From assembly GCA_963848955.1 (NCBI GenBank), contig CAWKFQ010000004.1, forward strand, positions 124,001 to 188,000: DNA of 64,000 bases, read 5' to 3'. The position numbers were made by a program, and so were the translations under genes. Source of the DNA: DASUPK01 sp963848955 (GTDB taxonomy: Bacteria; Actinomycetota; Thermoleophilia; Solirubrobacterales; 70-9). Below, in pieces: positions 28,069-36,629 of this stretch (position 1 is its first letter; each line of letters begins with the position of its first letter). The notes below the pieces were generated by a model. It was not told the DNA's origin. It saw nothing but the letters and a program-made list of their open reading frames with translations, and made no database searches.

Positions 28069-28469
28069 GCGTGTGCTTCGCGCAGGCGGCTGACGAGCGT
28101 CTCGAGCAGCGCCCAGGCAACCTCGGGGTGCTCCTCGACGAACGGCCTGAACTCCCAGGCCGACATCCCGCGGCAGCGAAGGTCGGTGCCCGCGATGATG
28201 GTCGCCGACCGGGGGCCGCTGTCGATCAGCGCGATCTCGCCGAAGTGCTCACCCGGGCCGAGCGTGCGGACGATTTCGCCGCCGACGCTGACGCTGGCGT
28301 TGCCCTCTTCGATCACGAAGAAGCCGATCCCGCTCTCGCCCTCGCGGGTGATCTCGTCGCCCTCGTTGAAGCTGCGCTCGGTCATCCGCTTGCCGAGCTT
28401 CTTCAGCTCCTTGGGCTTGACTCCCGAGAACAGCGGGATCTGCGCGAGTGTCTGGTCCATCTCTGCCAT
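28065..28469 (-). CDS. Cyclic nucleotide-binding domain protein (no DNA-binding domain)
   Basis: About 134 residues, start ATG at 28469 (MAEMDQTLAQIPLFSGV). A single CRP-type beta-roll: EGDEITREGESGIGFFVIEEGNASV, then the phosphate-binding cassette FGEIALIDSGPRSATI. The FGE...RSA motif contacts the cyclic phosphate. It ends after the C-helix, so unlike CRP it lacks a helix-turn-helix and must act through protein contacts. It lies convergent to the cyclase gene, 37 bases apart; its stop codon is part of the hairpin repeat. Confidence 0.85.
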   Translation of the reverse strand: MAEMDQTLAQIPLFSGVKPKELKKLGKRMTERSFNEGDEITREGESGIGFFVIEEGNASVSVGGEIVRTLGPGEHFGEIALIDSGPRSATIIAGTDLRCRGMSAWEFRPFVEEHPEVAWALLETLVSRLREAHA

Positions 28470-28509
28470 TGCGGCGGCGATCCTACTCGTCTGCCACGCT
28501 TGACACAAG

Positions 28510-28529
28510 AAGTGAACGATGATTCACTT
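28510..28529. promoter_or_regulatory. Palindromic operator upstream of TetR-aidB operon
   Basis: AAGTGAA and TTCACTT arms around six bases form a perfect inverted repeat. A TTGACA hexamer (28500-28505) just upstream is a good -35 box. The palindrome lies 9 bases before the GTG chosen as TetR start and fits an autoregulatory TetR operator that would also control the overlapping aidB gene. Confidence 0.75.
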
Positions 28530-28538
28530 CTTCAGGCT

Positions 28539-29165
28539 GTGGCCTACCGGAGCACCGAGCGGACCGAGGCGCGTCGAGCCGAGACCCGCAAGCGCATCAC
28601 GATCGCGGCCCGCGAGCTGATCGCAGAGGGCGGCTACGTCGCCGCGCCGGTCGCTGCGGTCGCGGACCGGGCGGGCGTCGCGGTCGGCACCGTCTACCGC
28701 TACTTCCCCTCCAAGTCGGAGCTCTTCGCCGAGGTCTTCCGCGAGGCCTCGCAGCACGAGGTGGATGCGATGCGCGATGCGATCGAGTCCAGCCCCGGGC
28801 CGGCGGCGGACCGCATGGCCACCGGGATCGAGGCCTTCGCCCGCCGCGCCCTTCGCGGCCGGCGACTCGCCTGGGCGCTCCTCGCCGAGCCGGTCGACCC
28901 CGCGGTCGAGGCCGAACGCCTCCACTTCCGCCACAGCTACCGCGACCTGATGGCCGAGGTGATCACCGAGGGGATCGATGCCGGTGAGCTACCGGACCAG
29001 GACGTCGAGGCAACCGCCGCGGCCCTGATCGGAGCTATCGGCGAGGCGATGCTCGGCCCACTGTCGCCAACTGCCAACGGAGGGGATCCCGACACGCTGA
29101 TCGCCTCCCTGATCAATTTCTGCATCCGTGCAATCGGAGAGGAGCCCGCGCATGTCAACCACTGA
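28539..29165 (+). CDS. TetR family transcriptional regulator
   Basis: About 208 residues. The helix-turn-helix lies at about residues 15-60 (RKRITIAARELIAEGGY, VAAVADRAGVAVGTVYRYFPSKSELF). GTG at 28539 is preferred over the in-frame GTG at 28512 because the latter lies inside the palindromic operator. Its 3' end overlaps the AidB-type gene by 14 bases, so it is co-transcribed with it and is the obvious regulator of it. Confidence 0.87.
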   Translation: MAYRSTERTEARRAETRKRITIAARELIAEGGYVAAPVAAVADRAGVAVGTVYRYFPSKSELFAEVFREASQHEVDAMRDAIESSPGPAADRMATGIEAFARRALRGRRLAWALLAEPVDPAVEAERLHFRHSYRDLMAEVITEGIDAGELPDQDVEATAAALIGAIGEAMLGPLSPTANGGDPDTLIASLINFCIRAIGEEPAHVNH

Positions 29166-30822
29166 GAAGCCGACCGGAGTTCGCACCCACGAGGTCACCA
29201 ACCAGCCGCCGCCGCTGGCCGACTACAACGTCTTCACGGCTGACACGGTGATGGGCGAGGCCGTCCGCCGCGAGGGCGCGGAGTGGGCGGTCGAACGGAT
29301 CGCCGAGGTCGGCGAGATCGCGGGCCGCGCAGACGTGATCGAGCTCGGCCGCCTCGCCAACGAGAACCCACCCAAGCTCCGCACCCACGACCGCTACGGC
29401 AACCGGGTCGACGAGCCCGAGTTCCACCCTGCCTGGCACGACCTGATGCGGCTGGGTATCTCGCACGAGCTCCATTCGCTTCCCTGGCGCGATCCTCAGC
29501 CCGGCGCCCACGTCGCGCGGGCGGCGGCCTTCATGTGCTTCTCCCAGGCCGAGGCCGGGGTGGGCTGCCCGATCTCGATGACCTACTCGGTGGTGCCGGC
29601 GCTGCGCAAGCAGCCGGAGCTGGCCGAGGAGTGGGAGCCGCGAATCCTGTCCGACGTCTACGACCCCCGGCAGATCCCCGCCGCCGAGAAGGAGGGCTCC
29701 CTGTTCGGCATGGGGATGACCGAGAAGCAGGGCGGCTCCGACGTCCGCGCCAACACCACCGTCGGCCGGCCGATCAACGGCGGTGGGCCCGGCGCCGAGT
29801 ACGAGCTCACCGGCCACAAGTGGTTCTTCTCCGCGCCGCAGTGCGACGCGTTCCTCGTCCTGGCCAAGGCGGAGGGCGGCGTCTCCTGCTTCCTGATGCC
29901 GCGCCGCCTGCCCGACGGCGAGCTCAACCGCTTCCGCCTGCAGCGGCTCAAGGACAAGCTCGGCAACCGCTCCAACGCCTCCTCGGAGATCGAGTTCGAC
30001 GGCGCCTTGTCGCGCCTCGTCGGCGAGGAGGGCGCGGGCGTCCGCACGATCATCGAGATGGTCAATCACACCCGGCTCGACTGCGCCTCGGGCAGCGCCA
30101 CGGGGATGCGGCACGGGGTCGCCCAGGCGATCAACCACACCGACCATCGCTCGACCTTCGGCAGGCTGCTGGTCGATGCGCCCCTGATGCAGAACGTGCT
30201 CGCCGACCTGGCGGTGGAGTCGGAGGCGGCGACTATCTCGTCGCTCCGCCTCGCGCGAGCCTACGACGAGGCGATCGCCGGCGACGACGAGGCGCAGGCC
30301 TTCAAGCGGATCGCAAACGCAGTGCTCAAGTACTGGATCTGCAAGCGCGGCCCTTCTCATGCAGTCGAGTGCCTCGAGTGCCTTGGGGGCAACGGCTACG
30401 TCGAGGAGTCGGGAATGCCGCGCCTCTACCGCGAGACTCCTCTCGCCTCGATCTGGGAGGGCTCGGGGAACGTGCAGTGCCTCGACGTGTTGCGCGCGAT
30501 GGTCAAGAACCCCGACTCTGTCGAGGCCTTCGCCAACGAAGTCGGCGAAGGCGCTGTGCTCGAGCCGCGGCTCGACCGCTTCGCCGCCAAGCTGCGCGAC
30601 GACCTCCAGACCGATCCGGCCACGCTCGAGTCCAGGGCCCGCGCCCTGGTGGAGCGGATGGCGCTCGCTCTCCAGGGGTCGCTGCTGGTCCGCTTCGGCG
30701 ACGAGGCCGTGGCGGAGGCGTTCTGCGCCTCGCGACTCGAGGGCGACTGGGGTCATGCCTTCGGCACGCTGCCCGCTGGCACCGACTTCACCCGCATCAT
30801 CGATCGCCACCGCGCGATCTGA
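29152..30822 (+). CDS. aidB: AidB-type acyl-CoA dehydrogenase family protein
   Basis: A 556-residue flavoprotein. The N-terminus (NQPPPLADYNVFTADTVMGEAVRREGAEW, read in pieces) and RLANENPP, FHPAWHDLM match Escherichia coli AidB. The dehydrogenase core shows MTYSVVPALR, GMGMTEKQGGSDVRANTT, HKWFFSAPQCDAFLV and the FAD-binding CLGGNGYVEESG. AidB proteins bind FAD and DNA and protect against alkylation damage in the adaptive response; some homologues act as ordinary dehydrogenases. The start ATG at 29152 lies inside the end of the TetR gene. No ada-type gene is near. Confidence 0.88.
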   Translation: MSTTEKPTGVRTHEVTNQPPPLADYNVFTADTVMGEAVRREGAEWAVERIAEVGEIAGRADVIELGRLANENPPKLRTHDRYGNRVDEPEFHPAWHDLMRLGISHELHSLPWRDPQPGAHVARAAAFMCFSQAEAGVGCPISMTYSVVPALRKQPELAEEWEPRILSDVYDPRQIPAAEKEGSLFGMGMTEKQGGSDVRANTTVGRPINGGGPGAEYELTGHKWFFSAPQCDAFLVLAKAEGGVSCFLMPRRLPDGELNRFRLQRLKDKLGNRSNASSEIEFDGALSRLVGEEGAGVRTIIEMVNHTRLDCASGSATGMRHGVAQAINHTDHRSTFGRLLVDAPLMQNVLADLAVESEAATISSLRLARAYDEAIAGDDEAQAFKRIANAVLKYWICKRGPSHAVECLECLGGNGYVEESGMPRLYRETPLASIWEGSGNVQCLDVLRAMVKNPDSVEAFANEVGEGAVLEPRLDRFAAKLRDDLQTDPATLESRARALVERMALALQGSLLVRFGDEAVAEAFCASRLEGDWGHAFGTLPAGTDFTRIIDRHRAI

Positions 30823-30965
30823 CGCTGCTCGGCGCTTTCCCACCTAGTGAGTTCTTCGCGCGTCGTCAGTCCGAGGAGCGCCAAGCGGGTTGTCTGCGGG
30901 CCGGACACCAGCAACTCGCTGCTCTGGGGCTAGCGCCGCGCCAGTCCTGCTCTAGGCTGAGACCC

Positions 30966-31235
30966 ATGTGCAGAAACATCAGACAGCTCCACAACTTCGA
31001 TCCACCCGCGAACGAGGAGGAGATCCACGACGCGGCGCTTCAGTTCGTCCGCAAGATCAGCGGCTCCACCAAGCCGTCGCAGGCGAACACCGAGGCGTTC
31101 GAGATGGCCGTCGATGAGGTGGCCGCCGCGACGCGGAAGCTGCTCGACTCCTTGGTGACGAACGCCCCTCCCAAGAACCGCGAGGAAGAGGCGGCCAAGC
31201 GGCGGGCGAAGTACGAAGAGCGCTTCGCGGCCTAG
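30966..31235 (+). CDS. DUF2277 family protein
   Basis: An 89-residue protein starting MCRNIRQLHNFDPPA, the signature of the DUF2277 family. It continues with ALQFVRKISGSTKPSQAN and ends in a basic helix (KNREEEAAKRRAKYEERF). It is probably a small cytoplasmic DNA- or RNA-related protein, but its role is unknown. The stop codon overlaps that of the convergent peptidase gene within CTAG (31232-31235). The 143 bases between aidB and this gene hold nothing evident. Confidence 0.85.
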   Translation: MCRNIRQLHNFDPPANEEEIHDAALQFVRKISGSTKPSQANTEAFEMAVDEVAAATRKLLDSLVTNAPPKNREEEAAKRRAKYEERFAA

Positions 31236-32404
31236 AACCAGCGAGCGTCGAGCTTGCGGATCACGGCCTCGCTGAGCCGGATCGCGTCGGCCACCGTGTC
31301 GTAGTCGACGTTCTCGGGCAGGTCCGTCCTCCAGTGGTAGTTCGAGGGGTTCTTCCACCGGTTGCAGGAGGCGACCGAGACGCACTGGTAGCCGGCCGCC
31401 AGAGGGAAGATCCCGTCGGTCGCGTTCCGCAGCCGCAGGTTCGGGAACAGGTCGATGTCGAGCTGCTCGGCGGTGGAGTCGAGCAGATCGAGGGAATCCG
31501 CCGGGTATTCGCGGAGCTTCAGCATCCCCTCGCCCCGCAGAACGAGCAGGCGGGGGGAGCCGAGGGTGTCGAGGCAGAGAAAGAAGGTCCGGTCGACCGG
31601 GAGCTCGGCCGCGTGCCGCTCCATGAACAGGCCCATCCCCTCGCAGAGCGCCTCCTCGGAGGTGGAGAGGAACAACACCCTCGTGTTCTCCGGCGGATGC
31701 TCCGTGAGCGCCCTGGCGATCGCGAGCTGCGCGACACAGCCGGTGCCGTTGTCGTTGGCGCCGGGGACGACCTCGCCGGCGCCGATGTGCGCCATGAACG
31801 CCGCCGCGGCGGCGGAGGCGAACGTGCCGAGGCCGGTCAGCGAGCGACTGCCGAGCAACGCGCCCGCCGCGACGAGCGCCGGCCCGCCGACCACCGGCCA
31901 CATCAGCGGCGGGCTCGTGTCGTTCTGCTCGAAGACCCAGGGCGCGCTCTCGGCGACGGCCTCGGTGATCGCGGGGTTGAAGAAGAAGGCCGTGTGGGCG
32001 GCGTCGTGGTGCGCCATCAGGACGATCGTCCGCTCCGCATCCGGAGGACCGAGCTCGCCGAGCACCTGGTGGCAGCTGCTCTTCGGGAGCAGCCGCCGGA
32101 AGCGCCGCCGGCCCGGCGGGAGCTCATCGGCGCTCAGGGCGGCAGCGGCCGCGCCGGTCGCCGCGGCGAACAGCCGCGCGGCGCGCCCGCCGCGTCGCGC
32201 CGCGAGGCCGGCGAGGGCGGCGGCGCCGGTCAGCAGGCCGATCGACCACCAGAAGGTGCCGTTGGCTTCCGGCTCCTCCTCGACCCGCACCGAACGCACG
32301 CCCTCGTCGCGGAGGGCTCCGGCCAGCCACTCCGCGGCCCGCAGCTCGCCGTCGGAGGCCGACTCCCGCTCGAAGGCACAGAGCTCGTCGAGGCGCTCGC
32401 GCAT
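31232..32404 (-). CDS. M28 family zinc aminopeptidase with membrane segments
   Basis: A 390-residue peptidase. Two to three hydrophobic stretches (SIGLLTGAAALAGLAARR, the LFAAATGAAAAALSA region and PVVGGPALVAAGALLG) precede or interrupt the catalytic domain. The zinc ligands are visible: AHHDAAH (His and Asp), ANDNGTGC (bridging Asp), STSEEALCEG (Glu pair, catalytic and ligand) and LDTLG (Asp). A later His ligand may be in NYHWRTD. It probably acts at the membrane on peptides. The overlap with DUF2277 is four bases. Confidence 0.8.
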   Translation of the reverse strand: MRERLDELCAFERESASDGELRAAEWLAGALRDEGVRSVRVEEEPEANGTFWWSIGLLTGAAALAGLAARRGGRAARLFAAATGAAAAALSADELPPGRRRFRRLLPKSSCHQVLGELGPPDAERTIVLMAHHDAAHTAFFFNPAITEAVAESAPWVFEQNDTSPPLMWPVVGGPALVAAGALLGSRSLTGLGTFASAAAAAFMAHIGAGEVVPGANDNGTGCVAQLAIARALTEHPPENTRVLFLSTSEEALCEGMGLFMERHAAELPVDRTFFLCLDTLGSPRLLVLRGEGMLKLREYPADSLDLLDSTAEQLDIDLFPNLRLRNATDGIFPLAAGYQCVSVASCNRWKNPSNYHWRTDLPENVDYDTVADAIRLSEAVIRKLDARWF

Positions 32405-32531
32405 CCAGGCCGCGTCGGGCGGCGTCGAGACGCTGGTGGGTACCTCGGTCGCGATCCGGGAAAACTACGAGAGTTCGTCCACCGGCGGTTCGTTCCCGGG
32501 AGAACCGGCACCCGCAACCTAAGATCGGGGG

Positions 32532-33709
32532 ATGCCCGCCGCCGGCGTGACGCTCTTTCGTGTCCGAGGAATCAGGATTGCCGTCGACTTCTCCTGGTTC
32601 ATCGTCCTGTTCCTGATCATCTTCTGGCTCTCGGCGTCGTATCGCGACGAGCTCAACTTGTCTCAGAGCGACAGCGAGCCTTACTTCCTCGCGGTCGCGA
32701 GCGCTTTGCTGTTCTTCGGCTCGATCCTCCTGCACGAGCTCGGCCACGCGTTCGTCGCCATGAGGAAGGGCATCCGCGTTTCCGGCATCACGCTCTGGAT
32801 GTTCGGCGGGGTCGCCCGCCTCGAGAAGGACTCCGATAGCCCAGCACAGAGTTCAAGATCGCCATCGCGGGGCCCGTGGTCTCCGCGGCGATCGTTGTCG
32901 TTTGCGCCGCGGTATTTCTGCTGATGGATGGGCCCGACAAGCTGTGGGATGCCGCTTTGGCCCGGAACAACGCGACCACCTCTGGCGCTGCAGCCGTTGT
33001 GGCCTGGCTCGGCAGCATCAATCTGCTGGTCCTGATCTTCAACCTGGTCCCCGCCTTTCCGCTCGATGGGGGCCGGATTGCTCGTGCGATCGCCTGGTGG
33101 CGGACCGGCAGTCGCAACAGCGGCACGCGCTTCGCCGCCACGCTGGGGGAATGGTTCGGCCTCTTCCTGATCCTGGCCGGCCTCGGCTTCTTCCTGGTCT
33201 ATCTGGGAGACATCATCGGGGGCATCTGGCTCGCCTTCGTCGGCTTCATCCTCAGGGGAGCCGCCAAGTCGGCGATCGCCCAGACCGAGTTCACCAGCCG
33301 GATCGAGGGCATCTCCGTGGCCGACGTGATGGACCCGGACCCGGTCGCGATCCCGGAAGGGGCATCGATCGAGCAGGCTCTCGACGAGTATTTCCTGCGC
33401 TACCGCTCGCCCTGGTTCCCCGTCGTGGACGCGGCCCAGCACGTGATCGGCCTGGTCGACCGCCCTACGGCCGACAACGTGCCTGCGGTCGAGCGGACCT
33501 CGGCATCGGTTCGGGACGTGCTGGCGCGCGACAGCGGCTCGCTCACCGTCAAGGAGGATGCGCCGCTCGAGTCCGTGCTCGGCAATGAGGCTCTGCGGCG
33601 GCTCGGCGCGCTGATCGCGACCGACGCCGAGGGCCACATCAGCGGCATGCTGACGATCGACGCGATCGGTCGGGCGCTGCGGCCGTCGACCGGCCCACCC
33701 GCCGTCTAG
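32532..33709 (+). CDS. Site-2 protease (M50) with CBS domain pair, frameshifted
   Basis: An intramembrane zinc metalloprotease of about 392 residues. The first helices contain the zinc motif LLHELGHAFVA, and the third-ligand motif is NLVPAFPLDGGRIARA. A C-terminal CBS pair (SVADVMDPDPVAIPEGASI, and VRDVLARDSGSLTVKEDAPL) may sense adenine nucleotides. The frame changes near 32842: the second frame resumes with TEFKIAIAGPVVSA. Site-2 proteases cleave membrane anchors of anti-sigma factors and other proteins; the target is unknown. The stop codon TAG belongs to the hairpin repeat at 33706-33744. Confidence 0.87.
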
Positions 33710-33744
33710 CGGCCGCCTGTGGCCGCGCGTCTGATGGCGAAGCC
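33706..33744 (+). repeat. Stop-codon-linked hairpin repeat, copy 2
   Basis: CTAG, then the hairpin GCGGCC-GCCTGT-GGCCGC, then CTGATGGCGAAGCC. It is identical to the repeat at 28031-28068 (read on the other strand) apart from a one-base length difference and one substitution. The TAG is the stop of the site-2 protease gene. A small GGC-GAA-GCC hairpin closes the unit. Confidence 0.8.
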
Positions 33745-33773
33745 GTGTAATCGCTTTCAATAGGATCGAAACT

Positions 33774-35462
33774 GTGCCGGACCATGACGTCTTGGTGATC
33801 GGGGCGGGCCTCGCGGGACAGCGGGCCGCGCTTGCAGCCGCCGAGCAGGGCGTCTCGGTGGGGATCATCAGCAAGGTCCACCCCGTCCGCTCGCACTCCA
33901 ACGCGGCGCAGGGCGGCATCAACGCGGCGCTCCAGGAGGACGACAGCTGGGAGTCCCACGCCTTCGACACGGTGAAGGGCTCCGACTACCTCGCCGACCA
34001 GGACGCCGTCGAGATCATGTGCAAGGCGGCTCCTGACGAGCTGCTGCACCTCGAGCACCTCGGCGTCACCTTCCACCGAAACGAGGAGGGCAAGCTCGGC
34101 ACCCGCGCCTTCGGCGGGGCCTCGGCCGCGCGCACCTACTACGTCGCCGACATCACCGGCCAGGCGATCATGCACGTGCTCTACGAGCAGCTCATGAAGT
34201 ACTCCGAGGAGGTCGCCCGCTACGAGGAGTACTTCACGACGAGTCTCGCCATGGACGACGACGGCAACTGTGTGGGGGCGATCTGCCGCAACGTCAAGGA
34301 CGGCTCGATGGACCACTTCGGCGCCAAGGCGGTGATCCTCGCCACCGGCGGCAACGGGCAGGTCTGGCACCCGACCACAAACGCGCTGATCTGCACCGGC
34401 GACGGCATCGCCCAGGCCTATCGCGTCGGGGCGAAGCTGATGGACATGGAGATGGTCCAGTACCACCCGACCACGCTCGCCGGCAAGGGCTTCCTGATCA
34501 CCGAGGGTGCGCGGGGCGAGGGGGCGCACCTGCTGAACGCCAACGGCGAGCGGTTCATGGAGAAGTACGCCCCGAACAAGATGGAGCTCGCCTCCCGCGA
34601 CGTCGTCTCCCGCGCCGAGCAGACGGAGATACAGGAGGGACGCGGCTTCCCGGACGGCACCGTCGCCCTGGACATCACCGTGGTGCCGCGCAAGCGGATC
34701 CACGAGGCGCTGCGCGAGATCGTCCTGGTGGGCCGCGACTTCGCCGGAGTGGACATCACCAAGGAGCCGATCCACATCAAGCCGGGCAACCACTACACGA
34801 TGGGTGGCGTGAAGACGGACACCGAGGGCCGCACGAACGTCCCGGGCCTCTATGCCGCCGGCGAGGTCGCCTGCGTCTCGGTCCACGGCGGCAACCGGCT
34901 CGGCGCCAACTCGCTGCTCGACACCCTGATCTTCGGCAGGCGCTCCGGGGTCGACGCCGCCGAGCGCGCCAAGGGCCGAGAGCCGGTCCACGCCCCACAC
35001 GCCGCGCAGGACGCCGAGGAGGCGACGATCGCCGAGATCATGGGTCGGGAGAAGGGCTCGGGTCGCCGAGTCTCCGAGATCCGCCGCGAGCTCGGCGACA
35101 CGATGGACAAGCACGTGGCCGTCTTCCGCGACGCCGAGGGCCTCAACACCGCGCTCGAGACGGTCAGGCGCCTCAAGGAGGAGGCGGAGAGCTGTTACAT
35201 CGACGACAAGGGCGCCGTCTTCAACCAGGACGTTCTCGGCGCGATCGAGCTCGGCTACATGCTCGACTGCGCCGAGTGCACCTGCGTCGCGGCGATCCAC
35301 CGCACCGAGAGTCGCGGCGCCCAGTTCCGGACCGACTTCCCCGAGCGCAACGACGAGGAGTGGCTCAAGCACATCGACCTGGCTCGGACCGACGACGGGC
35401 CCGAGATCAGCTACTCCGACGTGACCATCACCCAGTGGGAGCCGCAGGAGCGGACCTACTAG
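33774..35462 (+). CDS. sdhA: Succinate dehydrogenase/fumarate reductase flavoprotein subunit
   Basis: A 562-residue flavoprotein with a GTG start at 33774. The FAD motif VIGAGLAGQRAAL comes first, then the covalent-flavin His in RSHSNAAQGGIN. Catalytic motifs are the TEGARGEGAHLLN region, HYTMGGVKTD and the EVACVSVHGGNRLGANSLLD stretch, with HRTESRGAQFRTDFPER at the C-terminus. It oxidises succinate to fumarate in the TCA cycle. Followed by sdhB after 13 bases and by a heterodisulfide-reductase-like gene, giving the arrangement of type E succinate:quinone oxidoreductases. Confidence 0.95.
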   Translation: MPDHDVLVIGAGLAGQRAALAAAEQGVSVGIISKVHPVRSHSNAAQGGINAALQEDDSWESHAFDTVKGSDYLADQDAVEIMCKAAPDELLHLEHLGVTFHRNEEGKLGTRAFGGASAARTYYVADITGQAIMHVLYEQLMKYSEEVARYEEYFTTSLAMDDDGNCVGAICRNVKDGSMDHFGAKAVILATGGNGQVWHPTTNALICTGDGIAQAYRVGAKLMDMEMVQYHPTTLAGKGFLITEGARGEGAHLLNANGERFMEKYAPNKMELASRDVVSRAEQTEIQEGRGFPDGTVALDITVVPRKRIHEALREIVLVGRDFAGVDITKEPIHIKPGNHYTMGGVKTDTEGRTNVPGLYAAGEVACVSVHGGNRLGANSLLDTLIFGRRSGVDAAERAKGREPVHAPHAAQDAEEATIAEIMGREKGSGRRVSEIRRELGDTMDKHVAVFRDAEGLNTALETVRRLKEEAESCYIDDKGAVFNQDVLGAIELGYMLDCAECTCVAAIHRTESRGAQFRTDFPERNDEEWLKHIDLARTDDGPEISYSDVTITQWEPQERTY

Positions 35463-35475
35463 ATGAGTAGGGTTG

Positions 35476-36629
35476 ATGGAGATGGCTGAGTTCACTCTCA
35501 AGGTGAGGCGCTTCCAGCCTGAAGAGGCCGAGGGCCCCTACTGGGAGAGCTTCGACGTCGACCTCGACCCCACGCTCTCTGTCCTCGACGGGCTGCTGCA
35601 GGCGAAGGACCGCGACGACGGCTCGCTGGCCGTCCGCTGCTCCTGCCGCGCCGCGATCTGCGGCTCGTGCGGGATGAAGATCAATGGCCAGTCCGGCCTC
35701 GCCTGCAAGACGATGATCGGCGAGGCCAGCGAATTCGCCAACCGCAACAACGGCTGTCGGGCGAGCCGATCGTCGTCGAGCCGATGGGGAACATGCCGGT
35801 GATCAAGGATCTGGTCACCGACATGGAGTCGACCCACTGGACGAAGATCCGCCGGGTCACTCCGTGGCTCCTTCCCGAGGGCGACCCGCCCGAGCGCGAG
35901 TACATCGTTCCGCCCGAGTCGATGATCGACGTCACCCAGTCGATGGCCTGCATCCAGTGCGGCGCGTGCGTCTCCGCCTGCCTCTCGATGGAGGCCGACC
36001 CCGACTTCATCGGGCCCGCCGCGCTCGCCAAGGCCTACCGCTTCGTCGGCGACCCGCGTGACGCCGAGACCAAGGAACGCCTGCACGACCTGGCGCAGGA
36101 CCCGCATGGCATCTACGACTGCACCCACTGCTTCTCCTGCATCGACGCCTGCCCCAAGGGGGTGGCGCCAATGGACCAGATCATGCGGCTGCGCCGCGCG
36201 GCCGACGAAGAGGACATCGAGGATCAGAACCACGGCCGCAACCACATGGAGGCCTTCACCAAGATCATCGAGAAGAAGGGCACGCTCGACGAAGCCGCGC
36301 TCCTGCAGGAGTCCTTCGCCCCGGGCATCAAGGGCAAGCTGATGCCGAAGCACGGTGCGATCAAGGGGCTGCTCGTGTCGCTGCCGACCGCGTCCGCGGC
36401 ATCCGCACCGGCAAGATGCGCTCGCTGCCGAAGCTGATCCCGGGCGTCCACCACAAGCTGCCGGGCGACGCGCAGAACCACGTCAAGCGGATCTACGCCC
36501 ACGCCGAGGACCACCAGGTCGAGCTCAACCTCTACATACGCGGCGAGGAGGGCGACGAGGACGGTGCCCGAGGCGAGGCGGGCCGAGGCGAAGATCGAGC
36601 CGGAGCCGGACGAGGAGGGAACTGAATGA
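35476..36629 (+). CDS. sdhB: Succinate dehydrogenase iron-sulphur subunit with second 4Fe-4S-type motif, frameshifted
   Basis: About 384 residues over three frames. The [2Fe-2S] motif is CSCRAAICGSCGMKING. The first tetranuclear site is CIQCGACVSAC. The second is CTHCFSCIDACPKG, C-x2-C-x2-C-x3-CP, where a classical SdhB would have one Cys fewer for its [3Fe-4S] centre. The C-terminus is extended by about 120 residues (MRSLPKLIPGVHHKLPGD, ending EEGTE). Frame changes lie near 35760 (one G missing from a GGG run), 36387 (one G missing) and 36570. The stop TGA overlaps the ATG of the next gene. ATG at 35482 is an alternative start. Confidence 0.88.
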
